Shown here one piece after another: positions 45,930 through 54,666 of a DNA stretch of 64,000 nucleotides. The stretch is taken from assembly GCA_021841935.1 (NCBI GenBank), contig JAKCDL010000004.1, positions 106,407-170,406 of the forward strand. The letters are read 5' to 3'. The translations under genes and the position numbers were made by a program. Below the pieces are notes generated by a model. That model worked only from the letters and a program-made list of their open reading frames with translations, had not been told where the DNA came from and did not search any database. How positions within the stretch are numbered: the stretch's first letter is position 1; every line of letters starts with the position of its first letter. The stretch is from Actinomycetes bacterium. GTDB lineage: Bacteria > Actinomycetota > Acidimicrobiia > Acidimicrobiales > Acidimicrobiaceae.

Positions 45930-47477
45930 CTACTCTTCGGCCTTTAGTTCGGCCTCGATCTGAGCCAACTCAGCAAGGTCTCCTTGAACCTTCGGCCCGG
46001 TAAACCACTTTCGCGCACTCACAAGCCAGAATATCCCAGCGTATGCAATTACAACCAATACCGCTACCGGGGCGTAGTTGAAGTTGCTGCGATTGATGGG
46101 CGAAACCGTTGGAAGCATGAACAAGATCGCGATAAAAACGACCCATGCCACTCCGATCCAGCCTACAAGTGAGCTCCACTTTCCTAAGTTCCAGGGGCCT
46201 TCCTTGAAGGCTCCCTTGTTAAGGCGACGTAGCAGTGTCGGGATTATATAGGCGATATACAGCCCAATTGTGGCGATTGAAGTAACGGCGGCATATGCAG
46301 TTGCGCTCCACTCATAGGGTAGCCCCAAAAGAAATGCAAAAACGACTGCAAACCAGATCGAACGCGTTGGCGTACGGGTCTTTGGGTTAATGTGGTGCCA
46401 ATAGTTCGAACCAGGAACTGCGCCGTCTCTGGAGAATGCATAGATCATTCGCGAATTAGCGGTCACTGATGCCATGCCGCAGTATCCCTGAGCAACCATA
46501 GCGACAAGCAGTAGTAACTCTCCACCCTTTCGACCTATGGCATCGATCCAAATTTGAACCGGCGGGACCCCAGTACCAGATGCAATCGCACTGTTGTAGT
46601 CACCATGGATGGCGAATAAAACTCCAACGATCAGTACGAAGCCAGCCGCGAGGCTAACGAGTATTGAATTTACGATCCCCTTAGGACCGCTAACGGCAGC
46701 GTTGATAGTCTCTTCAGACATGTGCGCCGAAGCATCGTATCCAGTGAATGTATATTGGGCCATAAGAAGGCCAATGAGAATTACGTAAAAAGACGACTTG
46801 AAGCCCGTCTGATTTACGAGTTTTGTAAAGACAAAAGAGGCGCTGGCATGGTGAGATGGGATGAGCGCTAGGGCCACGACGATCACCAATACGCCGATCA
46901 CGTGCCACCATACTGAGACGTCAGATAAAAACGCCACTACCTTTTGGCCAAATTGATTCAAAAGTCCGTGCACTAGCAAGATTCCCGCAAAACTCAAAAG
47001 AACGGCGTGCTTGTCAGCGGTGACGCCCGTCGTCAAATTAAGAAATGCAGTGAAGAAGAGGGCAAAGCCAAAGTCAATTCCTGCCGTTACAGCAACTTGA
47101 CCTAGGAGGTTGAACCATCCTGTAAACCACGACCAAGCAGCGGCGTTCGACTTAGCGAGCTTCGCTGACCAGTAGTAGAGGCCGCCTGCCGTTGGATATG
47201 CAGAGCAGATCTCTGCCATACCAAGACCGACGATAGTCGTCATAATTCCGACAAAGACCCAGCCCCAGACCATTACGGCGGGACCGCCCGTTGTCATACC
47301 AAATCCAAATAGTGTCAAACACCCCGAGAGAATCGAGATGATAGTGAACGATACTGCAAAGTTGGAAAATGCACCGAGTCCGCGCTTCAACTCTTGAGCG
47401 TACCCAAGAGCGTGAAGTTGAGCGGTATCATCGTCCATTGTTCCGACGTTGTCGGCGTGTGAGCCATCGATAGCCAT
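45930..47477 (-). CDS. APC-superfamily amino acid/amine permease
   Basis: This membrane protein of about 515 residues has around 12 transmembrane helices and APC motifs: LGAFSNFAVSFTIISILSG at helix 1, GGLYYWSAKLA, and YTFTGYDASAHMSEET. These are typical of the GABA/choline-type (BAT1/UGA4) permeases. Start is ATG 47477 after GGGGG; a TTG at 47483 adds two residues. It heads the operon with the gamma-glutamylamine synthetase-like, ALDH and SDR genes, so it likely imports an amine such as putrescine, GABA or ethanolamine. Confidence 0.9.
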   Translation of the reverse strand: MAIDGSHADNVGTMDDDTAQLHALGYAQELKRGLGAFSNFAVSFTIISILSGCLTLFGFGMTTGGPAVMVWGWVFVGIMTTIVGLGMAEICSAYPTAGGLYYWSAKLAKSNAAAWSWFTGWFNLLGQVAVTAGIDFGFALFFTAFLNLTTGVTADKHAVLLSFAGILLVHGLLNQFGQKVVAFLSDVSVWWHVIGVLVIVVALALIPSHHASASFVFTKLVNQTGFKSSFYVILIGLLMAQYTFTGYDASAHMSEETINAAVSGPKGIVNSILVSLAAGFVLIVGVLFAIHGDYNSAIASGTGVPPVQIWIDAIGRKGGELLLLVAMVAQGYCGMASVTANSRMIYAFSRDGAVPGSNYWHHINPKTRTPTRSIWFAVVFAFLLGLPYEWSATAYAAVTSIATIGLYIAYIIPTLLRRLNKGAFKEGPWNLGKWSSLVGWIGVAWVVFIAILFMLPTVSPINRSNFNYAPVAVLVVIAYAGIFWLVSARKWFTGPKVQGDLAELAQIEAELKAEE

Positions 47478-47852
47478 ATGCAACCCCCGAGTAAAGGTGA
47501 CTTTACTAATACAGCGATACGCCCCGTTGCTAGATCGCTGTATCAGCTAAATTATTGCACAGTGACCTTTCGGTCTCCCACTAAATGTGTACTTTGGATT
47601 TCGAGTTTCTCTGCGAGAGGACACTAGTTTTCTAACTTTACGACAAGATTCTTGGATTCTTTGTGCATCTGCAAAGTAGGAATGACTTGAATTTCAATCA
47701 ATAGATCTTGATTTTGCCAAATGTCATCTTCTAGCCAAGTGTTGCAGGTCGGAAGTAACTACTTAACAAAACATTACCCGACAGAGGCGTAGCGAAATCC
47801 ACTATCTTTAGAGTGTTACAACACTCAAGCGAAGTGTCAACTTCATTATCCA
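47478..47852. other. Divergent intergenic region, about 370 bp
   Basis: AT-rich spacer between the permease operon (minus) and a GT-C-like gene (plus). It must hold both promoters. No ORF or RNA gene was recognised apart from the palindrome at 47811-47826. Confidence 0.6.
47811..47826. promoter_or_regulatory. Inverted repeat upstream of the GT-C-like gene
   Basis: GAGTGTT and AACACTC, separated by AC, lie 27-42 bases before the ATG at 47853, near where a promoter would be. It may be an operator. Confidence 0.35.
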
Positions 47853-49535
47853 ATGCGCAGTGAGATGGGAAATAAGATTTCAAAGACCGCAATCAATAGC
47901 TCCAGAGGTGAAGGTGGCTTCGAATTCACAAGGGCTAACGTTAGTTATCTAGCAAGTTTCTCCCTATTTATTGCCGGAGTGATTTGGCGTATCCACTACG
48001 ACCACTTCGCGACCATCAACTCAGATGAAGCCGTCGTAGGCCTTATGGCCAAGCAAATATCCCATGGTCACTTCTTTGCACTCTTTTGGGGGCAATACTA
48101 CGGAGGAGAGGAGGCCTACGTAGTTGCAGTCATCGGAAGAGTATTTGGTTTTGGCCAATTTGCCCTCAAGGCAACTCCTCTCGTGTTGACGATAGCCCTC
48201 TTTCTAGCCCTTGCATTTGTCCTTTCAATTCAGATAAAGAAGCATTTCGCCTTCTTAGTTGCTTCGCTCGTCATGGTTTGGCCCTTAAATTCACTCGTCA
48301 ATTCCCTAAAGGAGACTGGCTTTAGGCAACTTCAGGCGCTTCTGATCGTTACCACTTTGGCCTTCTTCACCAGAGGACTCGTCTCGCTCGATGAAAAAAA
48401 GGGGTCGAAGGTCTTCTTTTTCATCGGTGGTCTCTCCCTCGGACTAAGTATCTGGGCAAGCCCAGAGGCTATAGTTGTCGCACCTGGCCTGCTATACCTC
48501 GCCTACAGGGTCATCTCGATTAGATATCGAGCTATATCAACTCTGATAGTTTCACTCGTCGCTACACTGCTCGGCGCCGCACCGTGGATTGTAGCCACCG
48601 TCAACACTCACTTCAAGACCATCTCCGTTAGCAGCGGTGGCACGGCAACTCTTGGTTACCTTTCGCGCCTAGAAATCGTCTCGACAAGAATGTTTGCCCA
48701 GGCTCTTTCGCTTCTAAAACCCTTTGACACAACATCGCTCGCCTCGAGTTCCACACACCTCACGCTTTCGATATTCGCAATCGTATTCATCGGCTTAATT
48801 TCACTTATAGGTTTTGCCAGAGCGCCGAGATTGCGAGCATTCACTTTAACTCTTGCAATCTATCCCTTTGTCTACTCGATCTTTCCAAATTCGAGCTTCT
48901 ACGAAGATGGTAGGTATGCGCTTTACCTACCTGCGCTTATTTTGGTCTCATCCGTTGCCGCAATTTCAAGAGGCGATCGCAGGGAAAAAGTATCAAATGG
49001 ATCCAAAGATCCAATGAGCAAATTATCTATAGTGATATCTCCCCTGCTATTTCTGACTGCCATAATATCGACTGCACTCCTTTGGCGAGGATCCGAATAT
49101 CTGCTGGTCCCCGTCAAAGGAGCACCACTTCCGCTGACCCAAGAGGAAAGTTTGGTCCGAGGGCTGGAAAATGCCGGCATCAAAGACATCTACGCGAACT
49201 ACTGGGTCGCATACGTCGTCGACTACCTCGCCAATGGAGCAATTACGGCAAGTCAACTTGGAGGCTCAGCACGCTGGCCAGCCTATGACATCGCAGTTCA
49301 ACGAGCATCGCATGCATCGTATGTGACGCTCACCAATGACCAACCCTTAGCGATATTGTCAACGACGTATCAAAATGCAACACTCGATCCGCTGCCAATA
49401 ACCTATGAAGCAGCCGTCAAATACTTCAACTCCAAGAAGATTTTTTTCACCGATGCAAAGATTGCTGGGTTTTCGGTATTGACTCCAAGTGGCAATGTAA
49501 CCCCTGGCTATATCATCGGAAGCATGACTAAGTAA
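47853..49535 (+). CDS. Polytopic GT-C-like membrane glycosyltransferase
   Basis: This 560-residue protein has about 11 transmembrane helices. After helix 1 comes INSDEAVVGLMAKQISHG, the acidic first-loop motif expected in GT-C enzymes of the PMT/ArnT type, then YYGGEEAYVVA. The C-terminal 130 residues after the last helix form an extracytoplasmic domain. It would use a polyprenyl-phosphate sugar to glycosylate a lipid, polymer or protein; the target is unknown. It stands between the amine operon and the convergent trpE. Confidence 0.75.
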   Translation: MRSEMGNKISKTAINSSRGEGGFEFTRANVSYLASFSLFIAGVIWRIHYDHFATINSDEAVVGLMAKQISHGHFFALFWGQYYGGEEAYVVAVIGRVFGFGQFALKATPLVLTIALFLALAFVLSIQIKKHFAFLVASLVMVWPLNSLVNSLKETGFRQLQALLIVTTLAFFTRGLVSLDEKKGSKVFFFIGGLSLGLSIWASPEAIVVAPGLLYLAYRVISIRYRAISTLIVSLVATLLGAAPWIVATVNTHFKTISVSSGGTATLGYLSRLEIVSTRMFAQALSLLKPFDTTSLASSSTHLTLSIFAIVFIGLISLIGFARAPRLRAFTLTLAIYPFVYSIFPNSSFYEDGRYALYLPALILVSSVAAISRGDRREKVSNGSKDPMSKLSIVISPLLFLTAIISTALLWRGSEYLLVPVKGAPLPLTQEESLVRGLENAGIKDIYANYWVAYVVDYLANGAITASQLGGSARWPAYDIAVQRASHASYVTLTNDQPLAILSTTYQNATLDPLPITYEAAVKYFNSKKIFFTDAKIAGFSVLTPSGNVTPGYIIGSMTK

Positions 49536-49544
49536 GCAAATGGA

Positions 49545-51059
49545 CTACTTAGTGAGCCTATTTGCGATCTCTATCGCTTCAAGGAGTGCCCTAGCTTTGT
49601 TGTCACACTCTTTATCTTCGAGTTCCGCGATTGAATCAAAGACGATACCAGCGCCAGCTTGAATATGACCACGCCCGTCAGGCTCCACAAATACCGTACG
49701 AATTGCAATCGCCACATCCATATTGCCGCTTAGGTCCAGATAGCCAATTACTCCGGCATAGGGGCCGCGCTTTACCGTTTCAAGATCGTTTATTATCTGC
49801 ATAGCTCGAACCTTCGGCGCACCTGATACGGTCCCAGCCGGCATGGTTGCTTTGAGGACATCGACAGCTGAGAATCTTTGATCGAGTTCAGCTGAGACTT
49901 GAGATGTGATGTGCATAACCCGCGAATAACGCTCAAGGGTCATCAGCTCATCGATCACCTCACTTCCAGCGACCGATATTCGACCTAGGTCATTTCGGGC
50001 GAGGTCCACGAGCATCGTATGTTCGGCGAGCTCCTTTGGGTCCTCCATCAGTTGGCTAGCCAGCAACTGATCTTCAGCGTCACTCTTTCCACGGCGACGA
50101 GTACCCGCAATCGGCCTTGAGGTGACTCTTCCCGCTTCGACGCGAACTAGAGGCTCTGGCGAAGAACCAGCAACTGTGATCGACGACGACTCTATCAAGT
50201 ACATATAGGGAGAGGGGTTCTTTACTCGAAGAAGTCGATAGAGGGTTAGTGGTTCTACCTTTAAGTCGAACGAGAATCTCTTTGAGAGAACTACTTGGAA
50301 GATGTCTCCATCGAGTATGTGCTCTTTTGCAACTTCAACAGATCTTTTGTACATCTCCGAAGAGGGCACGACCGAAAGGCTATCAAAGGTTCCCGAAGAA
50401 GAAAGGTCATCAACTTCTAGTGGAGATAAAAATCCAGTTGATGCCGCCTCTACAATCTCGTCGATTCTCCCCTTGCACCGCTGATAGGCCTCGTCGATCT
50501 CGTCTTGTGTTGCATTCGTTGAGATTGCCGCATTCGATATGACGGTCAAACGCTGCAATAGGTGGTCGAACGCTACAACATCACCGATTAGATGAAGGAG
50601 AGCATCTGGAAAGTTTGTGGCGTCATACGGGACGCCTCCAATGTCTTCAACTTCACGGATCACGTCGTAGCCAATGTGACCTACAAAGCCTGAATTGAGG
50701 GGAGGTAGATCGCCATCTTCATCGATCTCGAGCCCCTTCACGAGACGACTCAAATTTTCCAAAAGACCCATATCGGGATCGAATAGGTCCAAGATTAAAT
50801 GGCTCGCCTCCCCTTCGAGAGATACCTTGCCACTTATCGACTTGATAGATGCAAGGGGTCTAAGTCCAATAAAAGAGTATCGCGACCAGCGTTCTCCCTG
50901 TTCAACGGATTCAAAGAGAAATGTTGCACCGCCTAACTTCTTCAAAGTCGAATACAGAGTAACAGGAGTTACTTGATCGGCCACAAGTGATCGCCGCAGC
51001 GAAACCATGCGGGACCTTCGAGCCTTCATCGCAAAGTCGTCATAGGATGGCGCGTACAA
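49545..51059 (-). CDS. trpE: Anthranilate synthase component I
   Basis: TrpE makes anthranilate from chorismate, using ammonia from TrpG (not in this window). The 504-residue protein has the N-terminal regulatory fold (LFESVEQGERWSRYSFIG, with the Ser that binds feedback Trp) and the chorismate domain: SPSPYMY-like NPSPYMYLIE, SSPEPLVRVEAGRVTSRPIAGTR, LVDLARNDLGRI, and PAGTVSGAPKVRAM. Start is TTG 51059 with AGGAG upstream. It is the last gene of the his cluster, about 24 bases after hisI, an arrangement also seen near hisI in mycobacteria. Confidence 0.95.
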   Translation of the reverse strand: MYAPSYDDFAMKARRSRMVSLRRSLVADQVTPVTLYSTLKKLGGATFLFESVEQGERWSRYSFIGLRPLASIKSISGKVSLEGEASHLILDLFDPDMGLLENLSRLVKGLEIDEDGDLPPLNSGFVGHIGYDVIREVEDIGGVPYDATNFPDALLHLIGDVVAFDHLLQRLTVISNAAISTNATQDEIDEAYQRCKGRIDEIVEAASTGFLSPLEVDDLSSSGTFDSLSVVPSSEMYKRSVEVAKEHILDGDIFQVVLSKRFSFDLKVEPLTLYRLLRVKNPSPYMYLIESSSITVAGSSPEPLVRVEAGRVTSRPIAGTRRRGKSDAEDQLLASQLMEDPKELAEHTMLVDLARNDLGRISVAGSEVIDELMTLERYSRVMHITSQVSAELDQRFSAVDVLKATMPAGTVSGAPKVRAMQIINDLETVKRGPYAGVIGYLDLSGNMDVAIAIRTVFVEPDGRGHIQAGAGIVFDSIAELEDKECDNKARALLEAIEIANRLTK

Positions 51060-51082
51060 AATAAACTCCTAGCCACTCGCTG

Positions 51083-51415
51083 CTAATTAGCGTCAAGACG
51101 GTTTGTAAAGCAACTGTAGCTACCCGTATGACAGGCTCCACTACCATTTTGATGAACTTTGACCAAGAGCGTGTCACCGTCACAGTCATAGTAGACCTCG
51201 ACGACCTCCTGGGTAGATCCAGATGTCGCACCCTTGTGCCATAGCTCTGAGCGACTTCTCGAATAAAAGTAGGTCTCTCGCTCTTCGAGAGTGAGCTTCA
51301 GAGACTCCATATTCATCCAAGCCATCATCAACACATCTTTAGTGGAGTTATCCACTACAATCGCCGGAACGAGTCCGTCTTGGTTAAATTTGACCTCTTC
51401 AATATTGAATATCAT
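51083..51415 (-). CDS. hisI: Phosphoribosyl-AMP cyclohydrolase
   Basis: HisI opens the purine ring in histidine synthesis. This is the 110-residue stand-alone form. Zinc/magnesium motifs are [12 protein letters not shown] (acidic metal site) and [11 protein letters not shown] (Cys ligands), with the earlier [13 protein letters not shown]. HisE is not fused or adjacent. It overlaps the GroES-like gene by 4 bases. Confidence 0.95.
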   Translation of the reverse strand: MIFNIEEVKFNQDGLVPAIVVDNSTKDVLMMAWMNMESLKLTLEERETYFYSRSRSELWHKGATSGSTQEVVEVYYDCDGDTLLVKVHQNGSGACHTGSYSCFTNRLDAN

Positions 51416-51732
51416 AGGTAAAGCCCTGTCTCGGTATCGATTCTCGTAGAGGCTACGGCGTGAATATCGCGTTCGCGCAGCATAACGTAGTCTTCCCCTT
51501 GAACCTCAACTTCAAATCGATCCTCAGGGTTGAATAGAACCTTGTCGCCAATTGAAACACTTCGCACTAAAGGACCAGTTGCAACTACCTCGGCCCACGT
51601 CAACCTCTTAGCTACAGCTGCCGTCGCCGGTATCAAAATTCCAGACCTAGAGTGACGCTCGCCTTCGCTCTGCGGTGTCGTGACTAGGACGCGATCGGCC
51701 AACATCGTTATTGCCAATTTGGACTCTTGCAT
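51412..51732 (-). CDS. GroES-like co-chaperonin paralogue in the his operon
   Basis: This 106-residue protein is a Cpn10-fold protein. LADRVLV opens the barrel, [16 protein letters not shown] corresponds to the mobile loop that contacts Gro[23 protein letters not shown] is the GDxVL...Y...EV motif, and LRERDIHAV is the C-terminal signature. It lies between hisF and hisI, overlapping hisI by 4 bases (ATGA-type), with no groEL nearby. It has about 10 residues after the usual end. Either a second co-chaperonin or a diverged family member with a pathway-specific client; its function is not known. Confidence 0.85.
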   Translation of the reverse strand: MQESKLAITMLADRVLVTTPQSEGERHSRSGILIPATAAVAKRLTWAEVVATGPLVRSVSIGDKVLFNPEDRFEVEVQGEDYVMLRERDIHAVASTRIDTETGLYL

Positions 51733-51798
51733 ACGATTTCCCTAAGTTACCTAAAGTGTCAAGTCTATTTGACTTCGACAAATAACGATTTACTACAA

Positions 51799-52557
51799 CT
51801 ATGCAGGCCTTACAACTATCGACTCATGTGTCAGGAACTCTTTCACTTGCGCGATCGATAACTGCCCAAAGTGAAAGACTGAGGCAGCTAGAAGGCCAGT
51901 CACACCCTCTATCTGAGCGCCTTCTAGGAAATGGTCCAACTTTCCAACCCCACCTGATGCTATTACAGGTATCGTCGTTAGTTCGGTAACTCGACGAAGG
52001 GCTCCCACGTCAAATCCTTCTTTTGTTCCGTCTCGATCCATGGAGGTTACCAATAGTTCACCGGCGCCCAACTTCTCGGCTACCTTGGCCCAGGTGCCAA
52101 GCTCCAATCCCGTGGCATTTCTCCCACCGTGGGTGTAAACCTCAAAGAACGAACCGTTGAATTTGGCATCTATGGCTACAACCGCACACTGTGACCCAAA
52201 TTCTCGTGCAATTTCGCTAATGAGTTCAGGACGTGCTAGAGCTGAAGAATTTATAGAGACCTTATCGGCTCCAGCACGCAGGAGCGCCCTAGCGTCATCG
52301 ACGCTTCGAATCCCACCACCGATCGTCAATGGGATAAAGACTTCACTTGCAGCTCGCGATAGAAGATCTAGGGTGATAGGGCGCGATGAAGATGAGGCCG
52401 TGATATCCAAAAAGACTATCTCATCCGCCCCAGCAGCGTCATAACGCGAAGCCAATTCTACGGGATCGCCGGCGTCGGTTAGGTCAATGAAGTTCGTCCC
52501 TTTGACAACTCTGCCCGCATCAATATCTAGGCATGGGACTATTCGTATGCTGCGCAA
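51799..52557 (-). CDS. hisF: Imidazole glycerol phosphate synthase, cyclase subunit
   Basis: HisF pairs with HisH to make imidazole glycerol phosphate and AICAR. The 252-residue barrel has IVPCLDIDAGRVVKG (catalytic Asp), TIGGGIRSVDDA, GADKVSINSSA, TSMDRDGTKEGFD (catalytic Asp) and VIASGGVGKLDHF. It starts at TTG 52557, overlapping hisA by 19 bases. The usual neighbour impA/hisN is absent and a GroES-like gene follows. Confidence 0.96.
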   Translation of the reverse strand: MRSIRIVPCLDIDAGRVVKGTNFIDLTDAGDPVELASRYDAAGADEIVFLDITASSSSRPITLDLLSRAASEVFIPLTIGGGIRSVDDARALLRAGADKVSINSSALARPELISEIAREFGSQCAVVAIDAKFNGSFFEVYTHGGRNATGLELGTWAKVAEKLGAGELLVTSMDRDGTKEGFDVGALRRVTELTTIPVIASGGVGKLDHFLEGAQIEGVTGLLAASVFHFGQLSIAQVKEFLTHESIVVRPA

Positions 52558-53294
52558 CGCCTAGAACCTTCCACTAAGTTAACTTTGCCCTCTGCAATTG
52601 CCCTACCGCTAATTACCCCGTAGAGGCGATTTACGCCAACTTCACGAGCCAAAAGGTCAAGATCTTCAATTTGACTGACACCACCAGAGGCGACTAACTC
52701 TCCACGACCGTCGATGATCATCGCCGCCTTTGCCAACGTTTCAACGTCTGGTCCCACCAACATTCCATCGCGCGAAATATCAGTCAAGACAAATCCTGCT
52801 ACTCCACAACCGATAAAGAGGTGAAGTGCAGCCTCCAAGGTGAGTTCAGAGTCGATCGTCCACCCCTCAACCGCACAGATGATTTGAGATTCGACGCGGC
52901 GATAGTCAAGGCCTATCCAGACTTTGCCAGGAAAGTTGTCTGCCAACTCCCTCGCGAATGCGTCGGAAGCGATCGCTTTGCTTCCAACCACAATTCGGTC
53001 GACCCCAAGGTCAACTAGATCACGGGCGCGCTCTAAGGTTCTAACTCCTCCGCCAACATCCACGCGCACTCCCGCCGATGCGAGGTCGTGAATGAGCCTG
53101 CCGATTACTTGATTGTTGTCCCCTCTTTGACGAGCAGCATCCAAGTCGACAATGTGTAGGTGTGACGCACCCTGTTCAACAAATCTTCTTCCCCACTCAA
53201 CTGGATCACCGTAATTAGTAACATCTTCGTAGTCGCCTCTTCGAAGTCGTACAAAACTACTGCCGAGGAGGTCAATAGCGGGAATTAAAAACAT
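52539..53294 (-). CDS. hisA: ProFAR isomerase HisA (PriA-type sequence)
   Basis: HisA isomerises ProFAR in histidine synthesis. The 251-residue (beta-alpha)8 barrel has IPAIDLLGSSFVRL (catalytic Asp), VDVGGGVRTLERA, VDRIVVGSKA, FVLTDISRDGMLVGPD (catalytic Asp) and LVASGGVSQ. In many Actinobacteria the homologue PriA also does the TrpF reaction. A separate trpF exists in this window, so this enzyme may be monofunctional. It lies between hisH and hisF. Confidence 0.94.
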   Translation of the reverse strand: MFLIPAIDLLGSSFVRLRRGDYEDVTNYGDPVEWGRRFVEQGASHLHIVDLDAARQRGDNNQVIGRLIHDLASAGVRVDVGGGVRTLERARDLVDLGVDRIVVGSKAIASDAFARELADNFPGKVWIGLDYRRVESQIICAVEGWTIDSELTLEAALHLFIGCGVAGFVLTDISRDGMLVGPDVETLAKAAMIIDGRGELVASGGVSQIEDLDLLAREVGVNRLYGVISGRAIAEGKVNLVEGSRRCAAYE

Positions 53295-53346
53295 CGGCCA
53301 AAACTTCTCTTATCGTAGGGATACTGTCACCGTAAAGTTAGCGTCG

Positions 53347-53976
53347 TCATCGTTCGATCGTTGCAATCGAGACAAAGTTATCTAGAATCTTCAACCCCTC
53401 TTTGGAGGACTTCTCGGGGTGAAACTGAGTGGCAAAGAGAGCTTCTCGCTCAATCGAGGCGCTGTAATCAACCCCATAGGTTGCAATGGCCGAGGTGTAG
53501 TCTCCGACTGGCGCGTAGTAGGAGTGGACGAAGTACATCCATTTACTGTTAGTAATTCCGCTTAGCAACGGAGACTCTACAAAGGCGTCAACGATTGAGA
53601 TCGTATTCCACTGCATCTGGGGGACGCGCTCACCCTCGTTGAAACGAAGCACTCTTCCGGGCAATATGCCAAGTCCGCCGGTGTCGGGAGATTCTTCGGA
53701 GCCTTCAAAAAGCATCTGAAGGCCAACGCAAACTCCCAAGAGTGGGATCCCTCCATCGATGCATTGGAAGATTAGATCATCAAAGCCCGAATCCCTAAGG
53801 GCGCTAACACAAGCCCCAAAGTGACCAACACCGGGTAAAACCACGCCAGTGTAATGATCTAGAACTACCGGTTCTTCGATTACGTCGATGTCAGCGCCGA
53901 CGTGACTCAGGGCTTTCGCAACACTTCGCAAATTCCCGATACCATAATCAATCAGCGCCAGTTTTGACAGCGGCAA
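53347..53976 (-). CDS. hisH: Imidazole glycerol phosphate synthase, glutaminase subunit
   Basis: HisH releases ammonia from glutamine for HisF. The 209-residue class I amidotransferase shows IDYGIGNLRSVAKAL, VLPGVGHFGAC (oxyanion region), the nucleophile in LGVCVGLQMLF, and His/Glu in TQFHPEKSS. It starts at TTG 53976 after AGGAGA. Confidence 0.96.
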   Translation of the reverse strand: MPLSKLALIDYGIGNLRSVAKALSHVGADIDVIEEPVVLDHYTGVVLPGVGHFGACVSALRDSGFDDLIFQCIDGGIPLLGVCVGLQMLFEGSEESPDTGGLGILPGRVLRFNEGERVPQMQWNTISIVDAFVESPLLSGITNSKWMYFVHSYYAPVGDYTSAIATYGVDYSASIEREALFATQFHPEKSSKEGLKILDNFVSIATIER

Positions 53977-54031
53977 TACTTCTCCTAAATTAAAAAATCA
54001 ATTAGCTAAGCTGGCCTAAGAGCACAACCGT

Positions 54032-54625
54032 CTAGAGCTTTCCCTTAGTCGACGGCAAGTCATTTGAGATAATCTGCGCCGCTGAACGAATAGTTCTTGC
54101 TACGGCTTTGAAGGTAGCTTCAACGATGTGGTGAGAGTTCTTGCCACGTCTTAGGTCAATATGGAGACATATATCTGCGGCAAAGGCAAATGCCCTAAAA
54201 AACTCTTCTGCAAGCTGGGGATCGAATGGTGGAGTCCCCAGGGGAAACTGACCGCTGTGATCGATGCCGTAGTAGAGAAATGGCCTTCCGGAGAGGTCAA
54301 TGGATACCTCGACTAATGCTTCGTCCAACGGTAACGCGAGAGAGGCAAAACGGGCTATTCCGACCTTATCGCCAAGTGCACCCTTTAGTAGCTGCCCCGT
54401 AACTATCCCAACATCTTCGACGAGGTGGTGAGCGTCGACCTCTACGTCTCCGGTGCACTCTAACGACAGGTCCATCCCCGAGTGCTTGGCGAGTTGGTTG
54501 ATCATATGGTCAAAGAATGGGATCGAGGTGTCAACTTTAGCGGCACCATTGCCTTCAATGCGAAGGTAGCCCTCAATCTGAGTCTCTTTGGTTACCCTAC
54601 TAACACTCGATGATCTATCTGCCAT
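54032..54625 (-). CDS. hisB: Imidazoleglycerol-phosphate dehydratase
   Basis: This 197-residue monofunctional HisB (no phosphatase domain) has the duplicated His-rich metal motifs DAHHLVEDVGI and GKNSHHIVEATFKA and the conserved IPFFDHMINQLAKHSG. It catalyses dehydration of imidazole glycerol phosphate to the acetol phosphate that HisC then uses; it lies 41 bases downstream of hisC. Confidence 0.96.
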   Translation of the reverse strand: MADRSSSVSRVTKETQIEGYLRIEGNGAAKVDTSIPFFDHMINQLAKHSGMDLSLECTGDVEVDAHHLVEDVGIVTGQLLKGALGDKVGIARFASLALPLDEALVEVSIDLSGRPFLYYGIDHSGQFPLGTPPFDPQLAEEFFRAFAFAADICLHIDLRRGKNSHHIVEATFKAVARTIRSAAQIISNDLPSTKGKL

Positions 54626-54666
54626 CTCTTAGCCCTTCTCGCTGGATACCTTGCTCATTCAAAAAA

